Below, one piece after another: positions 46,135-55,144 of a DNA stretch of 64,000 nucleotides. The notes under the pieces are model-generated. The model saw only the letters and a program-made list of their open reading frames with translations. It was not told where the DNA came from and ran no database searches. How positions within the stretch are numbered: the first letter of the stretch is position 1; each line of letters opens with the position of its first letter. Origin of the DNA: LD21 sp963715785 (lineage in GTDB: Bacteria; Bacteroidota; Bacteroidia; Bacteroidales; VadinHA17); assembly GCA_963715785.1 (NCBI GenBank), contig OY970276.1, positions 4,278,001 through 4,342,000 on the forward strand. Reading direction: 5' to 3'. Both the position numbers and the translations under genes were made by a program.

Positions 46135-47421
46135 ATGCCAAAAAACGTAATTGTCGCCCAATCAGGCGGACCCTCACCAGTTATCAACAGTTCATTGCGC
46201 GGGATCATTGAGACCTGCAAAATGTTCCCCTATAAATTCGGAAGCCTGTATGGCGGATGGCATGGCATTGAAGGAGTTTTGAATGAGGATCTCCTGGACC
46301 TGTCATCGCAGAAGGAGGAAGAAATATCACTTTTAAGAAACACGCCTGCAGCAGGAAGCATAGGAACCTGCCGATATAAGCTTCAGGATAAAAATCAAAA
46401 AGATTTCCAGAGGATCATTGACGTCTTCAGGGCACATAATATCGGTTACTTTTTTTACATTGGAGGCAACGATTCACAACATACTGTTTTTAAAGTGAGT
46501 GAAATGGCAATGAACAAAGGTCTCGATCTCATTGCTGTGGGTGTGCCGAAAACAATTGATAATGATCTGGGTGACAATGAATTCACACTTATAGATCATA
46601 CTCCTGGATATGGAAGCGTGGCAAGATACTGGTCGTACATAATTCAGAATGCAAATGAAGAAAATATGGGCTCTGCTCCTGCCGACCCGGTTCTGGTTAT
46701 TCAGGCAATGGGACGGAAAATAGGTTATATACCGGCGGCGGCAAGACTGGCAGATCCTGAAAGAAGAATGCCATTACAGATCTATTTGACAGAATCGAGG
46801 GTATCATTAGATAACCTGGTTGAAAATGTAAATGATCAGCTGAAAAAGGATGGCAGGTGTATAGTCGTTGTGAGTGAGGGATTTGATGTAGGAAATATCG
46901 GCGAGGTCAGGGATGCCTTTGGCCATACCTCGTTCGGTTCGAGTCAGAATTCTGTCTTTCAAACTGTTGTAAATTATCTTAACATGAAAGGCTTAAAGGC
47001 AAGGGGAGCCGCCCGGGGCCAGGTAATGGGAACAGATCAGCGTGATACAACAGCTTACGCCTCAATAGTCGACCTCGACGAAGCATATAAAGTCGGACAA
47101 AAGGCAGTTGATATTGCTGTAAAGGAAGGGAATGGCTGGATGGCGACAATTCTCAGAGAACCCGGAATTATTTATAATGTACGATACGATAAGGTTCCTC
47201 TTGAAAAAGTCGCTCTTTCAGAACGGACATTTCCCGAAAAATGGATAGCAAAGAGCCGGTATGACGTTACAGATGAGTTTCTTGCATATGTTAAACCACT
47301 TATCGGAGAGGACTGGCCATCGGTACCAATGATAAATGGGCTTCAAAGATTTGCCAAACTCGACATGAAATTTGCAGAAAAAAAGCTCGCAGCCTATAAG
47401 TTGGAAGCGTACGAAAAATAA
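46135..47421 (+). CDS. Phosphofructokinase-family kinase, PPi-type motif
   Basis: The 428-residue protein belongs to the 6-phosphofructokinase superfamily. It opens VIVAQSGGPSPVINSSLRG, has GGNDS in place of GGDGS/GGDDS, and VPKTIDNDLGDNEF. The lysine of PKTIDND marks pyrophosphate-dependent or atypical enzymes (ATP enzymes have PGTIDND). Substrate-site parts are unusual: DHTPGYGSVARYWS, QAMGRKIGYIPAAARLADPERRMP and GTDQRDTTAYAS. It may be a PPi-dependent phosphofructokinase or have taken another sugar-acid substrate. It is 23 bases upstream of the HAD gene and within the hexuronate operon. Confidence 0.85.
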   Translation: MPKNVIVAQSGGPSPVINSSLRGIIETCKMFPYKFGSLYGGWHGIEGVLNEDLLDLSSQKEEEISLLRNTPAAGSIGTCRYKLQDKNQKDFQRIIDVFRAHNIGYFFYIGGNDSQHTVFKVSEMAMNKGLDLIAVGVPKTIDNDLGDNEFTLIDHTPGYGSVARYWSYIIQNANEENMGSAPADPVLVIQAMGRKIGYIPAAARLADPERRMPLQIYLTESRVSLDNLVENVNDQLKKDGRCIVVVSEGFDVGNIGEVRDAFGHTSFGSSQNSVFQTVVNYLNMKGLKARGAARGQVMGTDQRDTTAYASIVDLDEAYKVGQKAVDIAVKEGNGWMATILREPGIIYNVRYDKVPLEKVALSERTFPEKWIAKSRYDVTDEFLAYVKPLIGEDWPSVPMINGLQRFAKLDMKFAEKKLAAYKLEAYEK

Positions 47422-47444
47422 AAATTTTATCTCTTATAAATTCT

Positions 47445-48332
47445 ATGAATCCGCACGAAGAGTTAACCGCACTGAAACCTGAAAAAGAATTTTTCATCGG
47501 AATTGATTCCGATGGATGCGCTTTTGATACCATGGAAATAAAACAGAAGGAGTGCTTCTGTCCAAACTTCATAAAATACTTCGGAATGCAGCCCGTGTCA
47601 AAATATGCCAGGGAAACCTGGGAATTTGTAAATCTCTATTCAACCTACAGGGGATGCAACCGGTTTCTGGCCGTGAATGAGACTCTCAGACTTCTGGCAA
47701 CACGTCCTGAAATAAAAGCCAGAAATTTCAATATCCCTTCTTCTGCTTCTCTGGTTGAGTGGACATTGAAAGAGACAAAGCTTGGCAACCCATCACTAAA
47801 GAAATATGCGGATGAGATGAAGGATCCTTTCATCACCAGGACATTGGAATGGTCGCTTAAGGTAAATGAGGACATCCAAAAAATGGTATTCGGAATCACT
47901 CCATTTCCTTTTGTAAAGGTAAGTCTCGAAAAAATGAAGCCTGATGCTGACATCATGGTGGTTTCACAGACTCCTTGCGAGGCGCTTAACAGGGAATGGA
48001 TGGAGAATGGCATCGATCACTATCTGCGGATGATTGCAGGCCAGGAACACGGCACCAAAGCCGAGCACCTGAAATATGCCGCGAGGGACAAATATCACAA
48101 TGACAAGATCCTTATGATCGGAGATGCGAACGGTGATCTGAAGGCTGCAAAATCGAACGGGGCCCTCTTTTTTCCTATAAATCCGGGAAATGAAGAAGAA
48201 TCATGGGAAAAACTGTTTAAAGAAGGACTCGACAGGTTCTTTTCCGGAACTTTTAAAGGTCCTTATGAGAATGAACTTATCAGGGTGTTTGAAACTTATT
48301 TACCTGAACATCCGCATTGGAAACAGGTATGA
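47445..48332 (+). CDS. HAD-superfamily hydrolase
   Basis: The 295-residue protein has the HAD motif I as FIGIDSDGCAFDTM (D-x-D with nucleophile and acid/base aspartates), a threonine/serine motif in IMVVSQTPCEAL, and the motif IV region ILMIGDANGDLKAAKSNGALFFPI. The cap region is large and helical. It probably dephosphorylates a phosphorylated sugar or sugar acid. Its place between the PFK-like kinase and the LarA-like gene suggests a balancing or proof-reading role, but the substrate is unknown. Confidence 0.85.
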   Translation: MNPHEELTALKPEKEFFIGIDSDGCAFDTMEIKQKECFCPNFIKYFGMQPVSKYARETWEFVNLYSTYRGCNRFLAVNETLRLLATRPEIKARNFNIPSSASLVEWTLKETKLGNPSLKKYADEMKDPFITRTLEWSLKVNEDIQKMVFGITPFPFVKVSLEKMKPDADIMVVSQTPCEALNREWMENGIDHYLRMIAGQEHGTKAEHLKYAARDKYHNDKILMIGDANGDLKAAKSNGALFFPINPGNEEESWEKLFKEGLDRFFSGTFKGPYENELIRVFETYLPEHPHWKQV

Positions 48333-48359
48333 AGGGAAGCGTGAGCCGTACCGGGTAAT

Positions 48360-48470
48360 TTTTTCTTTGCGTTACTTTGAGTGATCCTTCGTGATCCTGT
48401 TGGTTAAATATTTTTTACCACTAAGTCACACAAAGGTTATCACAAAGGTCAACAAAGGATATTCAAAACA
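48360..48470. repeat. CTTTG/CAAAG degenerate repeat spacer
   Basis: TTCTTTGCGTTACTTTGAGTG on the left faces ACACAAAGG, CACAAAGG and AACAAAGG on the right, joined through TTACCACTAAG. It fills the gap between the HAD and LarA-like genes. Confidence 0.6.
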
Positions 48471-48508
48471 GTCGTTATTTGAGGCTGGAATTAGAAAATA
48501 AGTGAATT

Positions 48509-49780
48509 ATGATATACTTCAAATCAGGATCTGAAAATACAGTTCTTGATTCAAAAGATCTTGAGTCAGGAATATATACAGCCCTGGAAAAACTTGGAAT
48601 CAGGAAAAAAGTGATAGTTGTTCCACCCGACTGCACCCGATTCCATTCCCGAGCCGGAGAATTGACTTCATATATCTACAGTTATTACAAAGAAAGTCTG
48701 AAAGATATACTTCCTGCCCTTGGGACCCACTCCCCCATGACAGATGCCCAGCTAAGCGACATGTACAGGGGAATTCCAAAGTCGCTGTTCCGGGTCCATG
48801 ACTGGAGAAAAGATGTAGTCACAGTGGGTACAATACCAGGTGAATTTGTTTCTGAAATAACTGGCGGAGCCTTGGACTACGAGTGGCCTGCACAACTTAA
48901 CAGATTGATTTTCAATGGAGGGCATGACCTCATTTTATCTGTAGGTCAGGTTGTTCCCCACGAAGTGATGGGAATGGCGAATTTCAATAAAAATCTATTC
49001 GTGGGCACGGGTGGTCAGGAAGGAATTAATAAGAGCCATTTTATTGGAGCGGTCTACGGGATGGAGCGGATTATGGGGAAAGCAGATAATCCGGTGAGAT
49101 CCTTATTGAACTATGCTTCTGCAAATTTTACCAGCCATCTTCCAATTGTATACATGCTTACCGTCATTGGCCGTGATGAAACAGGAAAGCTTGTGGTAAG
49201 AGGGCTTTTCATCGGCGATAATGAAGAGGTCTTTAATCTTGCTGCGGAGCTTTCATTGAAGGTAAACTTCAATGTGCTTGAAAAACCTTTAAAAAAGGTT
49301 GTTGTTTATCTTGATCCTTCTGAGTATAAAAGCACATGGCTGGGAAACAAAAGTATTTACAGAACACGGATGGCGATGGCTGATGAAGGAGAACTGATTG
49401 TCCTTGCACCCGGGTTGAAAGAGTTTGGAGAAGACAGGGAGATTGACAGGCTGATCAGGATTTATGGATATCGTGGTACTCCTGCTACATTAAAGGCTCT
49501 TTCAGGAAGCGAGGAGCTTAAAAATAATCTTAGTGCAGCAGCACACCTGATTCATGGAAGTTCAGAAGGAAGATTTAAAATAACATATTGCACTGGTTAT
49601 CTTACCCGGGAAGAAATTGAATCAGTAAATTTCAATTATCATGATTTGAACGGTATGATACAAAAATATAATCCTGGTAAGATGAAAGATGGTTTTAACC
49701 AGATGCAGGATGGCGATGAGGTTTATTATATTTCAAATCCTGCGCTTGGATTATGGGCATCGAAAGAACGACTGGTATAA
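48509..49780 (+). CDS. LarA-like nickel-pincer racemase/epimerase (candidate aldonate 2-epimerase)
   Basis: LarA-family enzymes use a nickel-pincer nucleotide to racemise or epimerise 2-hydroxy acids. The 423-residue protein keeps the functional residues: D41/R44 in PPDCTRF (LarA D72/R75), H74 in LGTHSPMT (H108), H151 in VVPHEVMG (H174), K161 ten residues later (K184, the cofactor-binding lysine) and H177 26 residues later (H200). Spacings from H174 match exactly. One characterised branch epimerises D-gluconate at C2. With a mannonate-forming SDR upstream and 6-phosphogluconate dehydrogenase downstream, I infer D-mannonate/D-gluconate epimerase activity. The cofactor genes larB, larC and larE are not in the window. 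Confidence 0.85.
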   Translation: MIYFKSGSENTVLDSKDLESGIYTALEKLGIRKKVIVVPPDCTRFHSRAGELTSYIYSYYKESLKDILPALGTHSPMTDAQLSDMYRGIPKSLFRVHDWRKDVVTVGTIPGEFVSEITGGALDYEWPAQLNRLIFNGGHDLILSVGQVVPHEVMGMANFNKNLFVGTGGQEGINKSHFIGAVYGMERIMGKADNPVRSLLNYASANFTSHLPIVYMLTVIGRDETGKLVVRGLFIGDNEEVFNLAAELSLKVNFNVLEKPLKKVVVYLDPSEYKSTWLGNKSIYRTRMAMADEGELIVLAPGLKEFGEDREIDRLIRIYGYRGTPATLKALSGSEELKNNLSAAAHLIHGSSEGRFKITYCTGYLTREEIESVNFNYHDLNGMIQKYNPGKMKDGFNQMQDGDEVYYISNPALGLWASKERLV

Positions 49781-49802
49781 GAAATAAACTTAATTACATA
49801 AA

Positions 49803-50789
49803 ATGATAAACTGGGGTATAATCGGATGCGGTAAAGTGACTGAGGTGAAGAGCGGTCCGGCTTTTAATAAAGTCAAAGGTTCCAGGCTTGTAGCTGTAAT
49901 GCGCAGAAATGCAACTCTGGCTGAAGATTACGCAAGACGGCATAATGTTCCTAAATTTTACTCAAAATCGTCAGATCTTATAAATGACAACGAAGTAAAC
50001 GCAGTGTATGTTGCCACTCCGCCTGGAACTCATGTTCAATATGCTCTTGAAGTGATCAAAGCCGGGAAACCAGTTTATATCGAAAAACCGATGGCTTTGA
50101 ATTATTCCGAATGCGTTAAGATTAACAAAGCCGCTCAGAAATACGGAGTTCCGGTTTTCGTGGCATATTACAGAAGAGCATTGCCCGGCTTTCTGCTGGT
50201 AAAGGATCTTGTAGATAAAGGGAGCATTGGCAAAATAAGGTTTGTAGTGATACAGCTGTTCAAATATCCATCTGAAGATGAAAAAGCAGGCATTCTTCCC
50301 TGGCGCCTGGATCCTAAACTTTCCGGTGGCGGACATTTCTTCGATCTGGCATGCCATCAGCTTGATTATCTTGATTTACTTTTCGGTCCTGTGCAGAAAG
50401 TCAGGTCAATCGCAGTCAATCAGGCAGGGTTATACAAAGTTGAAGATTTTGTATCAGCACAGTTCCTTTTCTGTAATAATATTATAGGAACAGGTACCTG
50501 GAGCTTCAGCGTTTCTCCCGAAAGCAACAGAGACACTATTGAGATTATCGGTGACAAAGGATCAATTAAATTCACCACTTTCAACTTTGAACCTATTGTT
50601 CTTATGAATGAATCGGGCCGTCAGGAATTCATTAATGAACGACCCGAAAATATTCAATACTACCTCATTGATAAAATTGTCCGGGCTCTTAAAGGACAGG
50701 GCGCATCGCCAAGTACTGGCATAAGTGCGGCGAGAACAAGCAAGGTAATGGATGAAGTCGTAAAGGAATATTATAAAGGAAGAACATAG
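49803..50789 (+). CDS. Gfo/Idh/MocA-family oxidoreductase
   Basis: The 328-residue NAD(P)-dependent oxidoreductase has a Rossmann start WGIIGCGKVTEVKSGPAF, the conserved lysine motif VYIEKPMALNYSEC, and the C-terminal sugar-binding sheet with GGHFFDLACHQLDYLDLLFG (the histidine-aspartate region used in catalysis). The family acts on sugars, sugar acids and inositols; the substrate is unknown. It lies 22 bases after the LarA-like gene, so the two are co-expressed. It could oxidise or reduce a uronate-derived intermediate. Confidence 0.9.
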   Translation: MINWGIIGCGKVTEVKSGPAFNKVKGSRLVAVMRRNATLAEDYARRHNVPKFYSKSSDLINDNEVNAVYVATPPGTHVQYALEVIKAGKPVYIEKPMALNYSECVKINKAAQKYGVPVFVAYYRRALPGFLLVKDLVDKGSIGKIRFVVIQLFKYPSEDEKAGILPWRLDPKLSGGGHFFDLACHQLDYLDLLFGPVQKVRSIAVNQAGLYKVEDFVSAQFLFCNNIIGTGTWSFSVSPESNRDTIEIIGDKGSIKFTTFNFEPIVLMNESGRQEFINERPENIQYYLIDKIVRALKGQGASPSTGISAARTSKVMDEVVKEYYKGRT

Positions 50790-50807
50790 CGGAAAGGGGG
50801 AGAATGC

Positions 50808-50828
50808 TGCAACCTGCAACCTGCAACA
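50808..50828. repeat. 7-bp tandem repeat TGCAACC x3
   Basis: TGCAACC, TGCAACC, TGCAACA in the 96-base gap before gnd; related to the heptamers at 31117. Confidence 0.7.
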
Positions 50829-50885
50829 TTAAAAAGCGGTAATAAATTTGAATCAAAAAAACATCATAAATAACATTCAAAAATT

Positions 50886-52340
50886 ATGAGCAAATTATCA
50901 GACATCGGATTAATTGGCCTTGCAGTAATGGGCGAAAATCTTGTCCTGAATATGGAAAGCAAAGGATTCACTGTTTCTGTTTTCAACAGATCTATTGGGA
51001 AAGTAGATGATTTTATCGCAGGCAGAGCCAAGGGTAAAAAAATTATCGGCGCTCACTCACTTGAGGAACTTATCGGATCACTTGAGCGTCCAAGGAAAGT
51101 AATGCTGATGATCAAAGCAGGAAGCGCTGTTGATGAAATGATCAATTTGCTTATGCCTCTTCTTGCCCCCGGTGATATAATTATTGATGGGGGAAATACA
51201 CATTTCCCGGACACAAACAGGAGAACGGCACTCGCTGAAAGTAAAGGACTTCTTTATATCGGTACCGGTGTTTCGGGAGGTGAAGAAGGGGCGTTACTGG
51301 GTCCATCCATTATGCCGGGTGGATCAAAAGGTGCCTGGCAATATGTGAAACCTATTTTCCAGGCCATTGCGGCGAAAGTTGATGACGGCACGCCCTGCTG
51401 TGACTGGGTTGGTGAAAACGGAGCCGGTCATTTTGTGAAAATGGTGCATAATGGCATCGAATATGGTGATATCCAGCTCATTACAGAAGCTTACCAGATT
51501 ATGAGGGATCTTCTTCATCTTAGTGCCGATGAAATGCACCTTATTTTTAAGGAATGGAATGAAGGAGAACTTGACAGCTATCTGATTGAAATCACACGCG
51601 ACATTCTTGCATTTAAGGATACCGATGGCAAACCTCTGGTGGATAAGATCCTTGATACAGCAGGACAAAAAGGAACAGGAAAATGGACAGCAGTTACCGC
51701 TCTCGATCTGGGAATTCCCCTTACACTGATAGGAGAAGCTGTCTTTTCAAGGTGTCTTTCGGCATTGAAAAATGAAAGAGTTGAAGCATCAAAAATACTT
51801 CACGGCCCTGCCCCTGCTTTTTCAGGCGACAAAGCAAAATTCATCAATGATATAAAGGAGGCTCTATATGCATCGAAAATAGTTTCATATGCCCAGGGTT
51901 ATGCGCTCATGAAGGCTGCAGCCGAGGAATATAAATGGAAACTGAACTTTGGAGGAATTGCTCTCATGTGGCGTGGAGGGTGTATTATCAGATCCGCATT
52001 CCTTGGAAAAATCAAAGAAGCATTTGATAATAATCCTTCCATTACCAACCTTCTTCTTGATCCGTTCTTTAAAGAGAAAATTGAAAAGGCGCAGAGTGGC
52101 TGGAGAAATGTCGTGTCTGCAGCGGCAATAAATGGTATCGCTGTTCCGGCTATTTCAACTGCGCTTGGTTATTTTGACGGATATCGTTGTGAAAAACTGC
52201 CGGCCAACCTTTTGCAGGCACAACGCGACTATTTTGGGGCCCACACCTATGAACGCACGGATAGGCCAAGAGGTGAGTTTTTCCATACTAACTGGACTGG
52301 TCGTGGAGGAACAACTGCATCGACTACTTATAATGTTTAA
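50886..52340 (+). CDS. gnd: 6-phosphogluconate dehydrogenase, decarboxylating
   Basis: Gnd oxidises and decarboxylates 6-phosphogluconate to ribulose 5-phosphate. The 484-residue protein has the cofactor site IGLAVMGENLVLNMES with FNRS, the substrate motif SGGEEGALLGPSIMPGG, the catalytic lysine/asparagine KMVHNGIEYGDIQLI, ALMWRGGCIIRSAFL, and the C-terminal RPRGEFFHTNW with the substrate-binding histidine. All key residues are kept, so it should be a true 6-phosphogluconate enzyme. Its presence inside a hexuronate operon is unusual and suggests that uronate carbon enters the pentose phosphate pathway here. Confidence 0.97.
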   Translation: MSKLSDIGLIGLAVMGENLVLNMESKGFTVSVFNRSIGKVDDFIAGRAKGKKIIGAHSLEELIGSLERPRKVMLMIKAGSAVDEMINLLMPLLAPGDIIIDGGNTHFPDTNRRTALAESKGLLYIGTGVSGGEEGALLGPSIMPGGSKGAWQYVKPIFQAIAAKVDDGTPCCDWVGENGAGHFVKMVHNGIEYGDIQLITEAYQIMRDLLHLSADEMHLIFKEWNEGELDSYLIEITRDILAFKDTDGKPLVDKILDTAGQKGTGKWTAVTALDLGIPLTLIGEAVFSRCLSALKNERVEASKILHGPAPAFSGDKAKFINDIKEALYASKIVSYAQGYALMKAAAEEYKWKLNFGGIALMWRGGCIIRSAFLGKIKEAFDNNPSITNLLLDPFFKEKIEKAQSGWRNVVSAAAINGIAVPAISTALGYFDGYRCEKLPANLLQAQRDYFGAHTYERTDRPRGEFFHTNWTGRGGTTASTTYNV

Positions 52341-52360
52341 TTATACCTGACCTACCTATA

Positions 52361-53761
52361 ATGTCATTTACCACTGTTAACGAAAAAGTCGGAAAATACA
52401 GATGGACGATATGTGCACTTGTTTTTTTCGCCACAACGGTGAATTACTTTGACCGTAATGTATTAGGCCTGCTGAGACCGGCCCTGTCTGAAGCAGGAAT
52501 TTTTGGATCTGATCCGGCTAATCAGGAGTTATACTATTCCTGGGTGGTAATGAGTTTTCAGATTGCTTATGCAATAGGTATGACAATTGCCGGAAGATTT
52601 ATCGACTGGATTGGCACAAAAAAAGGCTATGCATTTTCCTTGTTAGGATGGAGTATTGCTGCCATTGGTCATTCTCTTGCACATAATACTTTTACATTTG
52701 GTTTTTGGCGTGCTGCTTTAGGATTCACTGAAGCGGGCAACTTCCCGGCTGCCAATAAAACGATGGCTGTATGGTTTCCTAAAAAAGAGAGAGCCTATGC
52801 CACCGGCATTTATAATTCAGGCGCTAATATTGGTGCCATTGTCACTCCTCTGTTTGTTCCATGGATAGCAATACACTGGAGCTGGCAGTGGGCTTTTATT
52901 ATTGTTGGTCTTATAGGTACTGTCTGGCTTTTTTTCTGGTATCGCATTTATGCCTCTCCTGAAGAAAAACTTAAAGCAGGTGTATTAAGTCAGGCTGAAT
53001 ATGATTATATCAACAGTGATTTAGACGAAAAAGAAGACAGTAAAGAAGAAGTGGGAAGAGTTCCCTGGTCAAAGCTTCTGACATACCGGCAAACATGGTC
53101 GTTCTTTTTTGGAAAGTTAATGACTGATGGGGTATGGTGGTTTTATTTATTCTGGCTGCCTGCCTTTCTGAATGGCGAGAATGTACGGAAAATGGCTGAA
53201 TACAAATCGCTAAACCCGAACTTCACAGGCACCATATCTGATGTTCCAGGTATAATAAGCTGGACCTTAGCTGTTGCTGTTGTATATACTATTTCCACCA
53301 TCGGATCTGTTTATGGAGGCTGGTTGCCAAAAAAATTCATTAATAACGGAATGGCTTCTTTCAGAGCACGTAAATTATCGATGTTCATTTATGCATTATT
53401 TCCGCTTACAGTGCTTTCTGCAAGCTGGTTAGGCAGGTTTAATACCTGGTATGCAGTAATAGTTATAGGTATTGCTTGTGCAGCTCATCAGGCCTGGTCA
53501 GCCAATATTTTCACAACAGTTACTGATATGTTCCCAAAAAAAGCGGTAGCTTCTGTTACAGGTATTGGCGGCATGTCAGGAGCAATCGGGGGAATAATCG
53601 TAGCTCAATGTGCCGGTCTTATTTTAAAACATTATGCGGCGCTGGGTAAAATTCAGGTTGGTTACGGCATTTTGTTCATCTTTTGCGGAGTTGCATATAT
53701 CCTGGCGTGGATCGTTATGCACCTTTTTGTACCGACAATGAAACGTGTTGATAATTTATAA
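52361..53761 (+). CDS. MFS transporter of the ExuT/anion:cation symporter type
   Basis: The 466-residue protein has about twelve membrane segments and the ACS-family look: WTICALVFFATTVNYFDRNVLGLLRPAL at the start, GRFIDWIGTKKGY, FWRAALGFTEAGNFPAANKTMAVWFPKKERAYATGIYNSGANIGA. The ending FTTVTDMFPKKAVASVTGIGGMSGAIGG is typical of hexuronate (galacturonate/glucuronate) transporters. It should import free hexuronates by proton symport. It lies 20 bases after gnd and 20 bases before the LacI regulator. Confidence 0.92.
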   Translation: MSFTTVNEKVGKYRWTICALVFFATTVNYFDRNVLGLLRPALSEAGIFGSDPANQELYYSWVVMSFQIAYAIGMTIAGRFIDWIGTKKGYAFSLLGWSIAAIGHSLAHNTFTFGFWRAALGFTEAGNFPAANKTMAVWFPKKERAYATGIYNSGANIGAIVTPLFVPWIAIHWSWQWAFIIVGLIGTVWLFFWYRIYASPEEKLKAGVLSQAEYDYINSDLDEKEDSKEEVGRVPWSKLLTYRQTWSFFFGKLMTDGVWWFYLFWLPAFLNGENVRKMAEYKSLNPNFTGTISDVPGIISWTLAVAVVYTISTIGSVYGGWLPKKFINNGMASFRARKLSMFIYALFPLTVLSASWLGRFNTWYAVIVIGIACAAHQAWSANIFTTVTDMFPKKAVASVTGIGGMSGAIGGIIVAQCAGLILKHYAALGKIQVGYGILFIFCGVAYILAWIVMHLFVPTMKRVDNL

Positions 53762-53781
53762 GATTTAGTAACAGACCGACA

Positions 53782-54837
53782 ATGTCCCAAAGAAAAGCAA
53801 GAATAAAAGATATTGCCAGGCTTGCCGGTGTTTCGATCGGAACTGTTGACCGGGTAATTCATAACAGAGGTGAGGTTGCCGAAAAAACAAGATTGAAGGT
53901 TCAGCAGATCCTGAAAGAAACGAGCTATTCACCTAATTTGATGGCTCAGGCACTTAAATCAAAAAAAAGATTTCACCTTGTCTCGCTTCTTCCGGCTCCT
54001 TCTGAAGACAATTCTTTCTGGAAGAAACATCCTCTCGGTATGATAAGGGCCATCGAAGAGCTCGATCCGTTTCCGGTCACTCTGAGCCAGGTGACCTTTG
54101 ATCTGCAAAGCGAGACAGATTTTCAGAAAAAAGCCGGTATGGTTCTCGGCATGAAACACGACGGTGTGCTCCTGGCACCAATATTCAAATCAGAATCCGT
54201 TGCCTTTTGTTCAGAGCTTCAGAAAGAGAACATACCATTCGTTTTCATCGACAGTTTTATTGAAGACACTGGTTTTCTTGCGTATATAGGAGAAGACATT
54301 TTTCAGAGCGGCAGGGTGGCAGGACAGCTTGCCGATATGATCACTCCTGAAAGAAGCGATCTGTTGGTTGTGACGATTGCAAAAAACATCCGGAATGTTA
54401 GCCACCTTACTATCCGGACCGAGGGATTCCTGAGCTATTTCGGCAATCTGGCAAGAAATAAGGGAAAAAGGATAATCATCAATATACCTGACCCTTCTCC
54501 TGACCAGGTCAGGAATGCTCTCGACAAAGCTTTTCTCGATAACCCCGGAATCGGTTCAGTCTTTATTACCGGGTCAAGGTCATATCTTATCGCTTTATAT
54601 CTGGAAAAGAAAGGGTTGAAATCAGTCGACCTTATCGGGTATGATCTTCTTGATCCGAATGTGGAATTTCTCAAATCGGGTATTACAAGATTTTTAATTG
54701 GTCAGAGACCCGAGGAGCAAACATACAAGGGAATAAAGAAGCTGTTTGAATACCTTTCGCTTCATAAAATTCCTGACAGGATTGAGTATCTCCCTGTTGA
54801 TATAGTTACCTCCGAAAATGTGGACTTTTTTTTATGA
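53782..54837 (+). CDS. LacI-family transcriptional regulator
   Basis: The 351-residue repressor has an N-terminal LacI helix-turn-helix (IKDIARLAGVSIGTVDRVIHNRGEVAEKT) and hinge (SPNLMAQALKSKKRF), then a periplasmic-binding-like effector domain (DGVLLAPIFKSE, IPFVFIDSFIEDTGFLAYIGEDIFQSGRVAGQLAD). It is transcribed with the hexuronate transporter and probably senses a uronate or its metabolite. The palindrome ATCGTTAACGAT before uxaC is a candidate site. Note the IGTVDRVIHNRG reading, which is common among Bacteroidetes members. Confidence 0.95.
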   Translation: MSQRKARIKDIARLAGVSIGTVDRVIHNRGEVAEKTRLKVQQILKETSYSPNLMAQALKSKKRFHLVSLLPAPSEDNSFWKKHPLGMIRAIEELDPFPVTLSQVTFDLQSETDFQKKAGMVLGMKHDGVLLAPIFKSESVAFCSELQKENIPFVFIDSFIEDTGFLAYIGEDIFQSGRVAGQLADMITPERSDLLVVTIAKNIRNVSHLTIRTEGFLSYFGNLARNKGKRIIINIPDPSPDQVRNALDKAFLDNPGIGSVFITGSRSYLIALYLEKKGLKSVDLIGYDLLDPNVEFLKSGITRFLIGQRPEEQTYKGIKKLFEYLSLHKIPDRIEYLPVDIVTSENVDFFL

Positions 54838-54874
54838 TGAGACCTTCTTTTTATATCTTTTGGGAATATAATTC

Positions 54875-54973
54875 CTTTGTGAACCTTAGTGAGAGCCTTA
54901 GTGAGCCTTTGTGGTAAAAAAAATCCTTAACCCTCACAATGGAACACAAAGTATTTCACGAAGGAACTCAAAG
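54875..54973 (+). repeat. 99-bp CTTTGTG repeat, copy 1
   Basis: First of two nearly identical units; the second is at 55022. The units contain CCTTTGTGAG/CCTTAGTGAG at a 10-bp period and complementary CACAAAG and TTAACC... parts, so each can fold on itself. It starts 38 bases after the LacI gene stop. Confidence 0.9.
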
Positions 54974-55021
54974 GGGTATGACTGTAGGACCTTACTCTCA
55001 TACCTATTGTGGTTAGAAGTT

Positions 55022-55117
55022 CTTTGTGAACCTTAGTGAGAGCCTTTGTGAGCCTTTGTGGTAAAAAAAATCCTTAACCACAATGGAACACAAAGTATTT
55101 CACGAAGGAACTCAAAG
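55022..55117 (+). repeat. 96-bp CTTTGTG repeat, copy 2
   Basis: Same as copy 1 except for one substitution (CCTTTGTG for CCTTAGTG) and three missing bases in the centre. The copies are separated by 48 bases of unrelated sequence. Copy 2 ends 27 bases before the TTG I take as the uxaE start. Part of it would be translated if a longer reading of uxaE were used. Confidence 0.9.
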
Positions 55118-55144
55118 CGAAAAATTGACTTAATAATACTTATC

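Noticed and set aside
54875..55117. Two near-identical 96-99-bp units considered as CRISPR repeat or attachment sites
   Set aside because: Only two copies, far too long for CRISPR repeats, and no integrase or phage gene between or next to them.
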